Counted from the first letter of the stretch, positions 16,301 through 25,078 are shown. The stretch: DNA of 42,491 nt from Caballeronia jiangsuensis (GCA_000648925.1 JFHF01000061.1:1-42491), one strand, 5' to 3'. Translations and numbers: made by a program. Notes: a model not told the origin generated them from the letters alone.

Positions 16301-18146
16301 GCTCATTCGCGTCGGGCATCCAGCGCATGGCGGCATCGACATACGAACGCGCGCGTATGCTCGCTTCGGCATGCGGCGCGCCGTCTGCGTCGGCGGCAGG
16401 TTCGCGCGGCGCGGGCAACGTGACGGTGAAGCACGCGCCATCGCCGGGCGTGCTCTCCACACGGATCGTGCCGCCGTGCAGCTTGACGAGTTCCTGCACC
16501 ATCGCGAGCCCGATGCCGCTGCCTTCCATCGAACGGCCCGCCGCGCCCGCGACGCGATGAAAGCGCTCGAACACGCGCGCGAGCTCCTGCTGCGGAATGC
16601 CGATGCCGGTATCGCTCACGCAAAGTTCGATGCCGTGCTCCGCGTTCTTGTGCAGCGCAATCCGGATGACGCCGTCGAACGTGAACTTGAACGCGTTCGA
16701 CAGCAGATTCATCACGATCTTTTCCCACATGTCGCGGTCGATTTCCGCGATCACGGGCGCCGGACCGGTGTCGATTTCCAGACGCAGGCCGGCGGTTTCG
16801 ATCGCCGAGCGAAAGAGCGATGCGAGTTCGGCGGTGAACACGGCGATGTCCGTCGGCTGCCGATGAATCTCGATGCGCCCGGCCTCGATGCGCGAGAAGT
16901 CGAGCAGCGCGTTGACGAGCTTCAGGAGCCGCAAGCCGTTGCGATGCATGACCTCGACGTTTCGCATGTCCTCCCGGCTCACGCGGCCGGGACTCGCGAG
17001 CAGCTCTTCGAGCGGGCCGAGCATCAGCGTGAGCGGCGTCCTGAACTCGTGGCTGATGTTGGAGAAGAACGTGGTCTTCGCGCGATCGATTTCGGCGAGC
17101 GCTTCGGCGCGCCGGCGTTCCTCGTCGTAGGCGTGCGCGTAGCCGATCGCCGCGCCGATCTGGCCCGCGACCAGATTGACGAACGCGCGATACCCTTCGT
17201 CGAACAGGCGATAGGGATTGAGCGCGGCGATCAGCACGCTCGAAAGGCCCGTTTCGCCCGAAGGCGCGATGGGCACGATCACCGCGCTCGCCGGCGCGAC
17301 GCTCCATGCGCCGGTGGGCAGCGGCGCGTCGATGAGGCGATCCAGATTCGTGACGATGCGCGCCTCGTTGTCGCGCAGCACCTCGTGAAAGGGCCACGGG
17401 TTCGGGTGCGCCGCGTGCAGGACCGCGGGCGCGGCGCGATGCTCCGGCCCGATGCCGCAAGCGCCGACGAGCGTCGCCGTGTCGCCGCCGGGATCGACCG
17501 CATAGAGCAGCGCGAAGGGCATGTCGCGCGATGCGCCTTCGAGCGCGTTCATCGAACGTTCGCACGCCTCGCGCCAGGTGCGCGCGTCGGCCGCCGATGC
17601 CGCCAGTTCGCGCAGCACGTTCAACTGGCGCTCGCCGAGCACGCGTTGCGTATCGTCGCTGTTCGCGCAGATGATGCCGCCCGTGCCGCCGCGGTCGTCG
17701 GGAATCGGGCTGTAGGAGAACGTGTAATACGTTTCCTCGGGAAAGCCGTTGCGCTCCATGATGAGGAGCTTCTGTTCGACGTAGGTGCCTTCGACGCCCA
17801 CGAGCGCGGTGTCGAGCAGCGGGCCGATCTCGTTCCAGATTTCGCGCCACACGACCGACGTCGGCCGGCCGAGCGCCTGCGGATGCTTGCCGCCGATGAT
17901 CGGCTTGTACGCGTCGTTATAGAAGAAGAGCAGGTCGGGCCCCCAGCCGACCCAGATCGGCTGGCGCGACGTCAACATGATGCGGATGGCCGTCTTGAGA
18001 CTTTGCGGCCAGTGTTCGGGCGAGCCGAGCGCGGTTTGTGTCCAATCGATTTCGCGGATGAGCGCGCCCATTTCGCCGCCGCCCAGGAGAAAGCTCGGGT
18101 CCAGCCCGTTCATCCTCGTATCCGCGATCAGATTGTCAGCTTTCAT
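13272..18146 (-). CDS. Soluble hybrid sensor histidine kinase with two kinase cores and three receiver domains
   Basis: 1624 residues without membrane segments. Approximate order: PAS-like sensor (30-165), GAF (180-345), HisKA 1 with SHEFRTPLT (His near 366), HATPase 1 (N-box NLLSNAFKFT near 480, GIGIP, GSGIGL), REC 1 (VLVVDDN, Asp in VSDVMMPRLDG near 695), GAF 2 (810-955), PAS (980-1100), HisKA 2 of the AHDFNN type (His near 1120), HATPase 2 (NLAINARDAM, GTGLGLSMVYGF near 1305), REC 2 (TDVVMPG near 1411) and REC 3 (VLFVEDDE, Asp in LLTDVDLAG near 1556). All expected phospho-acceptor residues are present. It probably integrates cytoplasmic signals and passes phosphate through several receivers; no output DNA-binding domain or Hpt is encoded in it or next to it. 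GAGGAGA lies about 11 bases before the start. Confidence 0.92.
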   Translation of the reverse strand: MKADNLIADTRMNGLDPSFLLGGGEMGALIREIDWTQTALGSPEHWPQSLKTAIRIMLTSRQPIWVGWGPDLLFFYNDAYKPIIGGKHPQALGRPTSVVWREIWNEIGPLLDTALVGVEGTYVEQKLLIMERNGFPEETYYTFSYSPIPDDRGGTGGIICANSDDTQRVLGERQLNVLRELAASAADARTWREACERSMNALEGASRDMPFALLYAVDPGGDTATLVGACGIGPEHRAAPAVLHAAHPNPWPFHEVLRDNEARIVTNLDRLIDAPLPTGAWSVAPASAVIVPIAPSGETGLSSVLIAALNPYRLFDEGYRAFVNLVAGQIGAAIGYAHAYDEERRRAEALAEIDRAKTTFFSNISHEFRTPLTLMLGPLEELLASPGRVSREDMRNVEVMHRNGLRLLKLVNALLDFSRIEAGRIEIHRQPTDIAVFTAELASLFRSAIETAGLRLEIDTGPAPVIAEIDRDMWEKIVMNLLSNAFKFTFDGVIRIALHKNAEHGIELCVSDTGIGIPQQELARVFERFHRVAGAAGRSMEGSGIGLAMVQELVKLHGGTIRVESTPGDGACFTVTLPAPREPAADADGAPHAEASIRARSYVDAAMRWMPDANEQPVVESDDDTALGVNATDEPTLADALPGRVLVVDDNADLRDYMRRMLIAAGHEVSVAADGEAALAIARTAHPEVIVSDVMMPRLDGFGLLRALREDEALRETPVVLLSARAGEEARVGGLEAGADDYLTKPFPARELLARVASNLRLARLRHATEQKLRDESRTLEILNRVGTTVAGELELSRAVQVVVDAATELTGAAFGSFFYNVLDDKGARYTLYTLSGVPKDTFSRFPMPRNTAVFGPTFAGEGIVRSDDITKDLRYGHNAPHHGMPKGHLAVCSYLAAPVVSRNGEVLGGLFFGHPEPGIFTDRAERILTGIASQAAIAIDNARLYQAAQDEIDERTKAQDALRDLNETLERRVADAVADRDRLWELSEDLFFVASFEGALLRVSPSWTTVLGFDSQRLHSHTVMDLVHPDDAHGATAELGKLRANGLPVRYECRLSRSDGGWRWIAWTVSLDPRTRRIHGVGRDVTADRETADALRHAEEALRMAQKMEAIGKLTGGVAHDFNNLLQVIGGNLQLLAKDVAGKDKPEQRVRNALAGVARGANLASQLLAFGRRQPLAPKVVNLGRFVRGLDDMFRRALGDGIEIETIVSGGLWNTLVDPFQVENALLNLAINARDAMNGHGKLTIEAGNASLDETYAMRNADVSVGQYVMVAVTDTGSGMSPEVQERAFEPFFTTKREGQGTGLGLSMVYGFVKQSGGHVKVYSEQGHGTTVRLYLPRARAEEDLEINIDAGPAKGGSETILVVEDDEEVRATVVELLVDLGYRVLRAKDAQSALAIVESGVPLDLLFTDVVMPGPLRSTELARKARERVPGIAVLFTSGYTDNAIVHAGRLDEGIDLLSKPYTHEALARKVRHVLGLSAQASEAVVADIDTHVPLVAENDALSRMRVLFVEDDELVRTSTAELLRTFGLDLIDAGSVDEALALLRQHRFEVLLTDVDLAGQSGVDLAIAACREAPELGVVFVSGYDLALGDDERRALPRAVQVRKPFDPLALVDALNAAVAR

Positions 18147-18441
18147 CGACGCTTGGTCTCCTCGCCCGGTCTCGATGCGGCGACGTCATGTGCCGGCAAT
18201 GCACGTATTAAGGTTCGAATCGCTTGCGCGATGGTTCACGGCACGCAGGCGATTTTCGAATTCTCGCATGGAAAACGGCTTCGGTTTGTGTCGCTATTGC
18301 GCGTGGCAGGGCCGCCTGCAACCGCGCTCCGGTGTCTTTGCATCATCGGACGGGAACGCGCCGGACGTTCGGAACGCAATTTGCTGAACCGATACCGACC
18401 CAAGCACATTGCGTACTCACGCAGCCACGACGTTCGAGAAC
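18147..18441. other. Intergenic region upstream of kinase and small DUF6723-like gene
   Basis: 295 bases. Probably contains divergent promoters for the kinase and the small gene. I see no clear promoter pair, terminator or conserved RNA in it. Confidence 0.4.
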
Positions 18442-18708
18442 ATGTCCAGATCGATGCCCAGAACCACACTCACCTCCGAAGCAGGGACGTACGAAGGCTT
18501 CGACATCTACGCGTCGTATGTGGTCAACGCGACGGGCATGCACATCGGCACACTCAAGGTGGTTCGCAAGCGCGACAAGCGCGTGCTCTATCCATTCGAT
18601 GGCTGCGAGACCATCGGCCCGTTCGAATCGAGCGAGGACGCGCGACATGCCGCCGAAGCGCTCGGCAGGCGCATCGTCACGGCGGACATCGCCAATCCCG
18701 AGCCTTGA
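18442..18708 (+). CDS. Small conserved protein, DUF6723-like
   Basis: 88 residues from the ATG at 18442; an in-frame TTG at 18409 would add eleven residues. No signal peptide or membrane segment, so cytoplasmic. The core (GFDIYASYVVNATGMHIGTL, RVLYPFDGCETIGPF, DARHAAEALGRRIV) resembles, from memory, the DUF6723 family of small Burkholderiaceae proteins: a strand-rich N-terminal part followed by one helix. Function unknown. No operon partner; the MFS gene starts 221 bases further on. Confidence 0.65.
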   Translation: MSRSMPRTTLTSEAGTYEGFDIYASYVVNATGMHIGTLKVVRKRDKRVLYPFDGCETIGPFESSEDARHAAEALGRRIVTADIANPEP

Positions 18709-18929
18709 TCGCGTGCCGGCGCGAATGTCCTATGACACGCGGTAAAAAGCCCCGCGATATCGGCGACGCATCGGCAAGAATCGCCGGTGCTTCGGGGAAA
18801 ACCCCAGCGTCCCGATCGTCCTAGGACATGCGAGGCATGCGGGATGCGTCTGTATCTTGAACTCAAGGCGGTGCGTGGCGCGCGAACTCGGGCGCAGCAC
18901 CGGGCCACTGACGCACCCGGACAACGACT

Positions 18930-20324
18930 ATGAGTTACGTGCAACCCTCCACGACGCAAGACGCGCAATCGCGCGCACCCATCAGACGCGCGATGGCGGC
19001 GTCGGCCATCGGCAACGCGACCGAGTGGTTCGACTACGGCATCTACAGCTACGGCCTCACCTATATTTCAGCCGCGCTCTTTCCCGGCAGCACGGCGCAG
19101 GCCACGCTCTTCGCGCTCGCGACCTTTGCGATTTCCTTCCTCGTCCGGCCGCTCGGCGGACTCTTCTGGGGACCGCTCGGCGACCGGCTCGGGCGCAAGC
19201 ATGTGCTCGCGCTGACCATCATCATCATGTCGATGGCGACGCTGCTCGTCGGCGTCCTGCCATCGTATGCGAGCATCGGACTGTGGGCGCCCGCATCGCT
19301 CGTCGCCTTGCGCATGATCCAGGGCTTCTCGACGGGCGGCGAGTACGGCGGCGCGGCGACCTTCATGGCCGAGTACGCGCCCGATCACAAACGCGGCTTT
19401 TGCGGCAGTTTCCTGGAGTTCGGCACGCTGGCGGGCTTCTCGCTCGGCGCGTTCCTGATGCTCGGCTGCTCCGTCCTGCTCGGCAACGACGCGATGCACG
19501 CATGGGGCTGGCGTCTGCCGTTCCTCGTCGCGGCGCCGCTCGGTCTGATCGGACTGTATCTGCGCTCGAAGATGGAAGATACGCCGGTGTTCCGCGAGTG
19601 CGCCGAGGCGTCCGAACGCGAGCACCACGCGGGCCTGCCGTTGCGCGAGCTTTTCGCGAGCTACTGGAAGCCGCTGCTTCAACTCGGCGGGCTGGTTGTC
19701 GCGCTGAACGTGGTGAACTACGTGCTGCTCGCGTACATGCCGACTTTCATGAAGAAGGAACTCGGCATGAGCGACAACCTTTCGCTGTTGCTGCCGCTGA
19801 TCGGCATGTTGTCGATGATGGTGCTGCTGCCGTTCGCGGGCGCGTTGTCGGATCGCATCGGGCGCAAGAAGGTGTGGTGGCTTTCGCTCGTCGGCATCTT
19901 CGTCGCGGCCGTGCCGATGTTCACGCTGATGTCGCATGGCATTGCCGGTGCGCTGATCGGTCTCGGCGTGCTGGGGCTGCTTTATGTGCCGCAACTCGCG
20001 AGCATCTCGGCGATGTTCCCCGCGATGTTTCCGACGCAGGCGCGTTATGCGGGGATGGCGATCGCCTATAACATTTCGACGTCGATCTTCGGCGGCACCG
20101 CGCCGATGGTCACCGACTGGCTCATCGGCCGCACGGGCAGTACGCTGGTGCCGGCGTATTACATGATGGGCGCTTGCGCGGTGGGGGCGATTGCGTTGTT
20201 GTTCGTTACCGAGACGGTGGGGTGCTCGCTGCGTGGGCGGGAGATTCCTGGTGTGAAGGTGGGCGGCGGGGCGCGTCGTGAGGATGTCGCGCATGAGGGG
20301 TTGCCGGAGCATCGGCACGCTTGA
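18930..20324 (+). CDS. MFS transporter, metabolite:H+ symporter (MHS/ProP-like) family
   Basis: 464 residues, 12 predicted membrane segments. Family signs: the start AASAIGNATEWFDYGIYSYG typical of MHS proteins (ProP, KgtP, ShiA), motif A as LGDRLGRKHVL after helix 2, LRMIQGFSTGGEYGGAATFMAEYAP after helix 4, and a second motif A (LSDRIGRKK) in the C-terminal half. It probably imports a small organic acid, betaine or osmolyte with protons across the inner membrane; the substrate is not assignable. A terminator (20348-20380) separates it from the convergent yjfF gene. The 221-base upstream gap holds an inverted 8-base word (atgtccta near 18725, taggacat at 18822-18829) that might be a regulator site. 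Confidence 0.9.
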   Translation: MSYVQPSTTQDAQSRAPIRRAMAASAIGNATEWFDYGIYSYGLTYISAALFPGSTAQATLFALATFAISFLVRPLGGLFWGPLGDRLGRKHVLALTIIIMSMATLLVGVLPSYASIGLWAPASLVALRMIQGFSTGGEYGGAATFMAEYAPDHKRGFCGSFLEFGTLAGFSLGAFLMLGCSVLLGNDAMHAWGWRLPFLVAAPLGLIGLYLRSKMEDTPVFRECAEASEREHHAGLPLRELFASYWKPLLQLGGLVVALNVVNYVLLAYMPTFMKKELGMSDNLSLLLPLIGMLSMMVLLPFAGALSDRIGRKKVWWLSLVGIFVAAVPMFTLMSHGIAGALIGLGVLGLLYVPQLASISAMFPAMFPTQARYAGMAIAYNISTSIFGGTAPMVTDWLIGRTGSTLVPAYYMMGACAVGAIALLFVTETVGCSLRGREIPGVKVGGGARREDVAHEGLPEHRHA

Positions 20325-20347
20325 TGAATAGCGGTAGCTGGTTGACC

Positions 20348-20380
20348 TGCGGCCCGATGCGATCGGGCCGCATTGGTTTT
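20348..20380 (+). terminator. Rho-independent terminator after the MFS gene
   Basis: TGCGGCCCGAT-GCG-ATCGGGCCGCA, a perfect 11-base stem followed by TTGGTTTT. It lies between the MFS stop and the convergent yjfF stop. Confidence 0.75.
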
Positions 20381-21333
20381 CAACGCGCCACCTTCACCGC
20401 TTTTTTTCCACCGAGTACCCGCGCCTGCAACACAATCACCAGCAACAAAAACAACCCACGTATCACCGACTGCCAATAAGCCGAAAGCGAGATATACCCC
20501 AGCCCGTTTTCAAAGTTCAAAAGATTGAACACGAGCCCCAGCAGCGCGACACCGGCGATCGTCATCGCGATGGAACCCTCGCCCCCCGTCAAACGCGTGC
20601 CGCCGAGCACCACGGCCGAAATCGCAAACAGCTCCCAGCCGACGCCCTCGTTCGGCTGCCCCGCGCCGAACTGCGCGGCGAGAATCGCGCCGGCGAAGCC
20701 TGCTAGCAAACCCGAAACCGCATAAACGAATACCAGCGTGCGATCGACGTTCAGGCCCATCAGCCGCGATGCCTCTTCGCTGCCGCCGATCGCCAGCGCA
20801 TGCCGCCCGAACCGCGAACTGCGCAACGCGATCCATCCGATCACCGCCGCCGCCGCGCAGACGATCCCGGGAATCGGCAGGCCCAGAAAATCGCCTTGCC
20901 CGAATGCGGCGAAATTCGTATCCGACGATATCGCCACCGCATCGTTATGACCGAGCAAAAGCGCGAGCCCATGCGCGCCGAGGCTCGTCGCCAGCGTGAC
21001 GATGAACGGCAGTATCCGCATATGCGTGATGACGAGCCCGTTCAGCACGCCGACCGCCAACCCCGCGAACGACCCGGCGATCACGCCCGCCCACGCGCCA
21101 TGCGGACTCGCCAATGCCGATACGACGCTCGCGAGCGCAGCCACCGCACCGACCGACAGATCGATGCCGCCTGTGATGATCACGAACGCCATGCCGATCG
21201 ATATCAACAGGAACATCGAGTTGTATCGCCAGAACGACGTCACGTTATATGCCGACAGAAAATGCTCGTAACGCGTGACGCCCAGCACGAGCAACGCGAC
21301 GAGCGCGATCAGAATGGGCAGGTTCTTCTTCAT
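20380..21333 (-). CDS. yjfF: Sugar ABC transporter permease, YjfF-like (galactofuranose type)
   Basis: 317 residues from MKKNLPILIALV (ATG 21333); the longer frame upstream is Arg/Cys-rich and rejected. RbsC-family inner-membrane permease with IGMAFVIITGGIDLSVGAV, the family hallmark, and about eight to ten membrane segments. Last gene of a ytfQ-ytfR-ytfT-yjfF-type operon, 7 bases after the ytfT stop. In E. coli this second permease pairs with YtfT to import galactofuranose; the name rests on operon layout and similarity remembered, not on a search. Confidence 0.85.
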   Translation of the reverse strand: MKKNLPILIALVALLVLGVTRYEHFLSAYNVTSFWRYNSMFLLISIGMAFVIITGGIDLSVGAVAALASVVSALASPHGAWAGVIAGSFAGLAVGVLNGLVITHMRILPFIVTLATSLGAHGLALLLGHNDAVAISSDTNFAAFGQGDFLGLPIPGIVCAAAAVIGWIALRSSRFGRHALAIGGSEEASRLMGLNVDRTLVFVYAVSGLLAGFAGAILAAQFGAGQPNEGVGWELFAISAVVLGGTRLTGGEGSIAMTIAGVALLGLVFNLLNFENGLGYISLSAYWQSVIRGLFLLLVIVLQARVLGGKKAVKVAR

Positions 21334-21340
21334 GGCAAAG

Positions 21341-22321
21341 TCAGCCTCGCTTGCGTTGCACGTACACCGCGGCAATGATGATCGCGGCCTTGAGCACGAG
21401 CGCCGCGGCATCCGGAATGCCGTGCGCGAGCAGCGTGTAACGCAACAACTGAATGATGAGCGCGCCGATCAGCGTGCCCGTGATATACGCCTTGCCGCCG
21501 GTCAATGCAGTGCCGCCGACCGCGACCGCCGCGATCGCATCGAGCTCGACGCCGAGGCCCACCACGTTCGCATCCGACGACGAATTCACCGAGATCGAAA
21601 TGAGCCCCGCAAGTCCCGCGAGCGCCGCGCATACGGTGTACGCGATCATCTTCACGCGCGCCGTCGGAATGCCGGAGAGATACGCGGCGTCCTCGTTGCC
21701 GCCCGTCACGAGCAGATATTTGCCGAACAGCGTCTTGCGCACGATCCATGTGAAGAGCGCGACGAGCACGAGCATCAACAGGATCTGGAAGGGCACGCCC
21801 GCCACCTTGCCGAGCGCGATCCACTGAAACGCGGGATTGTTGAACGCCTGCAGGCTGCCATCGGTGACCACTTGCGCGATGCCGCGTCCCGCGATGAACA
21901 GCACGAGCGTCGCGACGATCGGCTGCACGTTCAGACGCGTAACGAGAAAGCCGTTGAACACGCCGCATAACGCAGCGGCGATGACCGGCAACGTGAACGC
22001 GAGAATGATGCCGAGCGGCCCGTCGATATTCATGAAGAGCATCGGCGCGAGCGCACCGGCAATCGCCATTGAAGCACCGACCGACAAATCGATGCCGCCC
22101 GTCGCGACGACGAGCGTCATGCCGATCCCGACGATCACGATCGTCACCACTTGCGTGAGATTCACGTTGAACGTCTGCAACGAAAGGAAGTGCTGCGTGA
22201 AGATCAGGTTGAAGACGATCATCGCGAGCAGCACGGCGACTTCGCGCTGGATCGCGACGCCGCGTTTCTTCTTCACGGGCGCCTGCACGATCGGCGCGGC
22301 GCGTTGCGTGTCATCGATCAT
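21341..22321 (-). CDS. ytfT: Sugar ABC transporter permease, YtfT-like (galactofuranose type)
   Basis: 326 residues. A basic N-terminal cytoplasmic stretch (APVKKKRGVAIQREVA) is followed by RbsC-type membrane helices, with VGIGMTLVVATGGIDLSVGA as hallmark and GGTALTGGKAYITGTLIGA near the C-terminus. The start overlaps the end of the ATPase gene by 11 bases, indicating coupling. It forms the channel together with the YjfF-like protein. Confidence 0.87.
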   Translation of the reverse strand: MIDDTQRAAPIVQAPVKKKRGVAIQREVAVLLAMIVFNLIFTQHFLSLQTFNVNLTQVVTIVIVGIGMTLVVATGGIDLSVGASMAIAGALAPMLFMNIDGPLGIILAFTLPVIAAALCGVFNGFLVTRLNVQPIVATLVLFIAGRGIAQVVTDGSLQAFNNPAFQWIALGKVAGVPFQILLMLVLVALFTWIVRKTLFGKYLLVTGGNEDAAYLSGIPTARVKMIAYTVCAALAGLAGLISISVNSSSDANVVGLGVELDAIAAVAVGGTALTGGKAYITGTLIGALIIQLLRYTLLAHGIPDAAALVLKAAIIIAAVYVQRKRG

Positions 22322-23873
22322 GTTTCGCTTCCTCCACCGCCTCGGCGAGCGTCGATTCCGCGCCCGCGCCGTACGCGATCGCGTCCATGATGGATGCCTC
22401 GTTCATCTGCGCGCCGTCGAGTTGCGCGACCGTTTCGCCATCGCGTATCACGACCGCGCGATCGGCCACGGCCGTGAGTTCTTCCAGTTCCGATGCGGAC
22501 AGCAGCACCGCGAGTCCCGCATCGCGCAACTCACGCACGATCTTCGCGACATCGGCTTTCGCGCCGACATCGATGCCGCGCGTGGGTTCATCGAGCAGCA
22601 GGAGACGAGGGTGGGTCGCGAGCCAGCGCGCGAGCAGCACCTTCTGTTGATTGCCGCCCGAGAGCTCGCGTATCGGCTGATCCGGCGAACGCAGCTTGAT
22701 GCCGAGCGATTCGACGAAACCATCGACGATCTCGCGCTGCTTCGCGACATCGACCACGCCGCGCTTCGTCAGCGCGGGCAGGCACACGAGCGTGAGGTTG
22801 TCGCGAACGGATAGCTCCGGCACGATGCCTTCGGCCTTGCGATCTTCCGTCAGATAAGCGATGCCGCGCGCAATCGCATCTTTCGGTGATTTGAACGCGG
22901 CATTCTCGCCGCCGACAGCGAGCGCGCCCCTCGCCGGACGGTCCGCGCCGAAGAGAAGGCGCATCGTCTCCGTGCGTCCCGAGCCGAGCAGGCCCGCGAG
23001 ACCGACGGCTTCGCCCGCATGCACATCGAGCGATACGTCCGTGACTTTCGTGCCCGCGGCGAGGCCTTGTGCGGAGAGCGCGACAGGTCCGCGTTTCGCG
23101 AGATTCGCTTCCTTCACCGCGCTATCTTCGTGCACGACGGCGGCGAGCGTGCGGCCGAGCATCGTCGTGACGAGCTTCAGCTTGTCCATCTCCTGCATCG
23201 AGTTTTCGGCGACGGTCTGACCGTCGCGCATCACCGTGACGCGATCGCACAGCGCATACAGTTCATCGAGCCGATGCGACACGAAGATCACCGCACGCCC
23301 GTCGTCGCGCAAACGGCGCACGACGGTGAAGAGCAGTTCGACCTCGCGTTCGTCGAGCGAGGACGTCGATTCGTCCATGATGACGAGCTTCGCATCCGAC
23401 GACACCGCCCGCGCGAGCGCGACCATCTGCTGGATCGCGGTGGAATATTCGCGCACGGGTTTCTTCACATCGATTCGCAATCCGAACGATTCGAGCAATT
23501 CGGCCGCGCGCCGCTGCACCGTCTTCCAGTCGATGAGACCGAGACGGCGCGGCTCACGTCCGAGAAAGATGTTCTCCGCGACCGAACGGAACGGCACGAG
23601 GTTGATCTCCTGATAGATCGTGCTGATGCCTGCTTCGCGTGCGTCCTTCGGTGTGCGGAAATCGACCTCGCGGCCATCGAAGCGAATCGTGCCCGCGCTC
23701 TTGCGATATGCGCCCGTCAGAATCTTGATGAGCGTGGACTTGCCCGCGCCGTTCTGGCCGATGAGCGCGTGCACTTCGCCCGCGGCGACCGAAAGGCGCG
23801 CGCGCTTCAACGCAGCGACGCCGCCGAACGCGATGTCGATGTCCTGCATGTCGAGAAGGGGAGTATGAGCCAT
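22311..23873 (-). CDS. ytfR: Sugar ABC transporter ATPase, YtfR-like (two nucleotide-binding domains)
   Basis: 520 residues, normal for the RbsA/MglA/YtfR group. The N-terminal domain has Walker A GQNGAGKST (39-47), Walker B LVIMDEST and a loose signature region (EYSTAIQQMVALARAV). The C-terminal domain has an atypical P-loop GLLGSGRTE, signature LSGGNQQKVLLARWL and Walker B LLLLDEPTRGID. This asymmetry is normal for the family. It energises import of a sugar by the two permeases. A terminator-like hairpin precedes it in the 69-base gap after ytfQ. Confidence 0.9.
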   Translation of the reverse strand: MAHTPLLDMQDIDIAFGGVAALKRARLSVAAGEVHALIGQNGAGKSTLIKILTGAYRKSAGTIRFDGREVDFRTPKDAREAGISTIYQEINLVPFRSVAENIFLGREPRRLGLIDWKTVQRRAAELLESFGLRIDVKKPVREYSTAIQQMVALARAVSSDAKLVIMDESTSSLDEREVELLFTVVRRLRDDGRAVIFVSHRLDELYALCDRVTVMRDGQTVAENSMQEMDKLKLVTTMLGRTLAAVVHEDSAVKEANLAKRGPVALSAQGLAAGTKVTDVSLDVHAGEAVGLAGLLGSGRTETMRLLFGADRPARGALAVGGENAAFKSPKDAIARGIAYLTEDRKAEGIVPELSVRDNLTLVCLPALTKRGVVDVAKQREIVDGFVESLGIKLRSPDQPIRELSGGNQQKVLLARWLATHPRLLLLDEPTRGIDVGAKADVAKIVRELRDAGLAVLLSASELEELTAVADRAVVIRDGETVAQLDGAQMNEASIMDAIAYGAGAESTLAEAVEEAKHDR

Positions 23874-23893
23874 GCCGTGAGTCCGTCGAAATG

Positions 23894-23924
23894 AAAAAGC
23901 GAGCGCCTTCGATCAGGCGCCCGC
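23894..23924 (-). terminator. Hairpin with T-run between ytfQ and ytfR
   Basis: On the reverse strand: a 10-base stem with one G-U-type mismatch (arms 23924-23915 and 23908-23899), 6-base loop, then TTTTT. A factor-independent partial terminator placed after the binding-protein gene, expected to lower expression of the downstream ATPase and permeases relative to ytfQ. Confidence 0.7.
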
Positions 23925-23942
23925 AAGACACACACACTCCGC

Positions 23943-24950
23943 TCAGTACCCGTACTGCATGCTCGCGTCGACGTTGCTCTTGTCGTAGAAGCGATCCGAA
24001 ACCTTCACCCACGGCGGAATCGTTTCGCCCTTCGCGTACTTCTGCGCGACATCGCATGCGAGCGGCCCGAAGAACGGGCTCGACTGCACGCTCGCGCCGA
24101 GTTCGCCCGCCTTGATCGCTTCGAGGCCGCCCTTGGTGCCGTCGATCGTCACGAGGACGATGTCCTTGCCCGGCTGCTTGCCCGCCGCCTTGATCGCGGC
24201 GATCGCGCCGAGCGCCATTTCGTCGTTGTGCGCATAGACGGCGGTCACATCCGGATGCGCCTGCAGCAGCGTCTCCATCACCTGGCGGCCCTTGTCGCGC
24301 GCGAAGTCGCCGCTCTGCGACGCGACGATCTTCATGCCCGAATTCTTCGCGATGACTTCGTCGAAACCCTTCTTGCGATCGTTCGCGGCGGAGGCGCCCG
24401 TCGAGCCTTCCAGTTCGATGATGGTCGCTTTGCCGTTGGTCGCCTTCACGAGCCAGTCGGCGGCGCGGTGCCCCTGATCGATGAAGTCCGAGCCGATGAA
24501 CGTGATGTAGTCCTTGCCCGCCTTCGCCATCGACTGGTCGATGTTGCGATCGACGAGAATCACCGGAATGCCCGCCTTCTTCGCCTGCATCACGACGGGC
24601 ACGAGCGGCTTCTCTTCACGCGGCGGAAACACCAGCAGATCGACGTGCTGCGCGATCATGCTCTGGATGTCCGAGACCTGCTTGGCCGCCGAGCTGTTGG
24701 CGTCGGTCATGACCATCTGCCAGCCGCATTTCGCGGCGATATCCTTGAAGCTCTTCGTTTCCGCGAGACGCCACGGGTTGTTGCTCTCCGTCTGTGCGAA
24801 GCCGACCTTCAACGGCTTCTTGTTCGGGATTTTCGGCAGTCCGTCATCGGCGGCGTGGGCGGCGGTGAAGCCGGCCGCGAGCGTCAGGGCGGTCAGTGCG
24901 GCGGCGAGCGGGCGCAGGCCCAGGCGCGATTTCTTCTCTAGCGACAGCAT
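23943..24950 (-). CDS. ytfQ: Periplasmic sugar-binding protein, YtfQ-like (galactofuranose type)
   Basis: 335 residues from the ATG at 24950; the in-frame ATG at 24962 is itself part of the GGAGGAAG ribosome site and so is not the start. Sec signal to AHA near residue 33. The mature protein is a type I periplasmic binding protein: LKVGFAQTESNNPWRLAETKS is the YtfQ-like sugar-pocket start, DLLVFPPREEKPLVPVV, ILVDRN, EGSTGASAANDRKKGF and VYAHNDEMALGAIAAIKAAG. E. coli YtfQ binds galactofuranose; the same or a close sugar is likely here but not proven. First gene of the operon, under a probable LacI operator. Confidence 0.88.
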   Translation of the reverse strand: MLSLEKKSRLGLRPLAAALTALTLAAGFTAAHAADDGLPKIPNKKPLKVGFAQTESNNPWRLAETKSFKDIAAKCGWQMVMTDANSSAAKQVSDIQSMIAQHVDLLVFPPREEKPLVPVVMQAKKAGIPVILVDRNIDQSMAKAGKDYITFIGSDFIDQGHRAADWLVKATNGKATIIELEGSTGASAANDRKKGFDEVIAKNSGMKIVASQSGDFARDKGRQVMETLLQAHPDVTAVYAHNDEMALGAIAAIKAAGKQPGKDIVLVTIDGTKGGLEAIKAGELGASVQSSPFFGPLACDVAQKYAKGETIPPWVKVSDRFYDKSNVDASMQYGY

Positions 24951-25078
24951 GTCTTCCTCCATAGGATGGTTTGCCTTTTTCTAGTAGTGCCGATGCTTGT
25001 GTTGCCCGGTCTGCCTGCTGCGAGAGTGGTCATGCGTACTGCGACTTCGGCGATTATTTCATCGCGTTTTATTACTGG

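Noticed and set aside
18304..18320. TGGCAGG...TGCA resembling a sigma-54 promoter
   Set aside because: The GG to GC spacing is one base too long and the sequence lies far from a gene start.
13101..18824. Two very long plus-strand reading frames (13101-15128 and 15402-18824)
   Set aside because: They are antisense shadows of the 1624-residue kinase gene, Arg/His-rich with no domain, and typical of GC-rich third-position bias.
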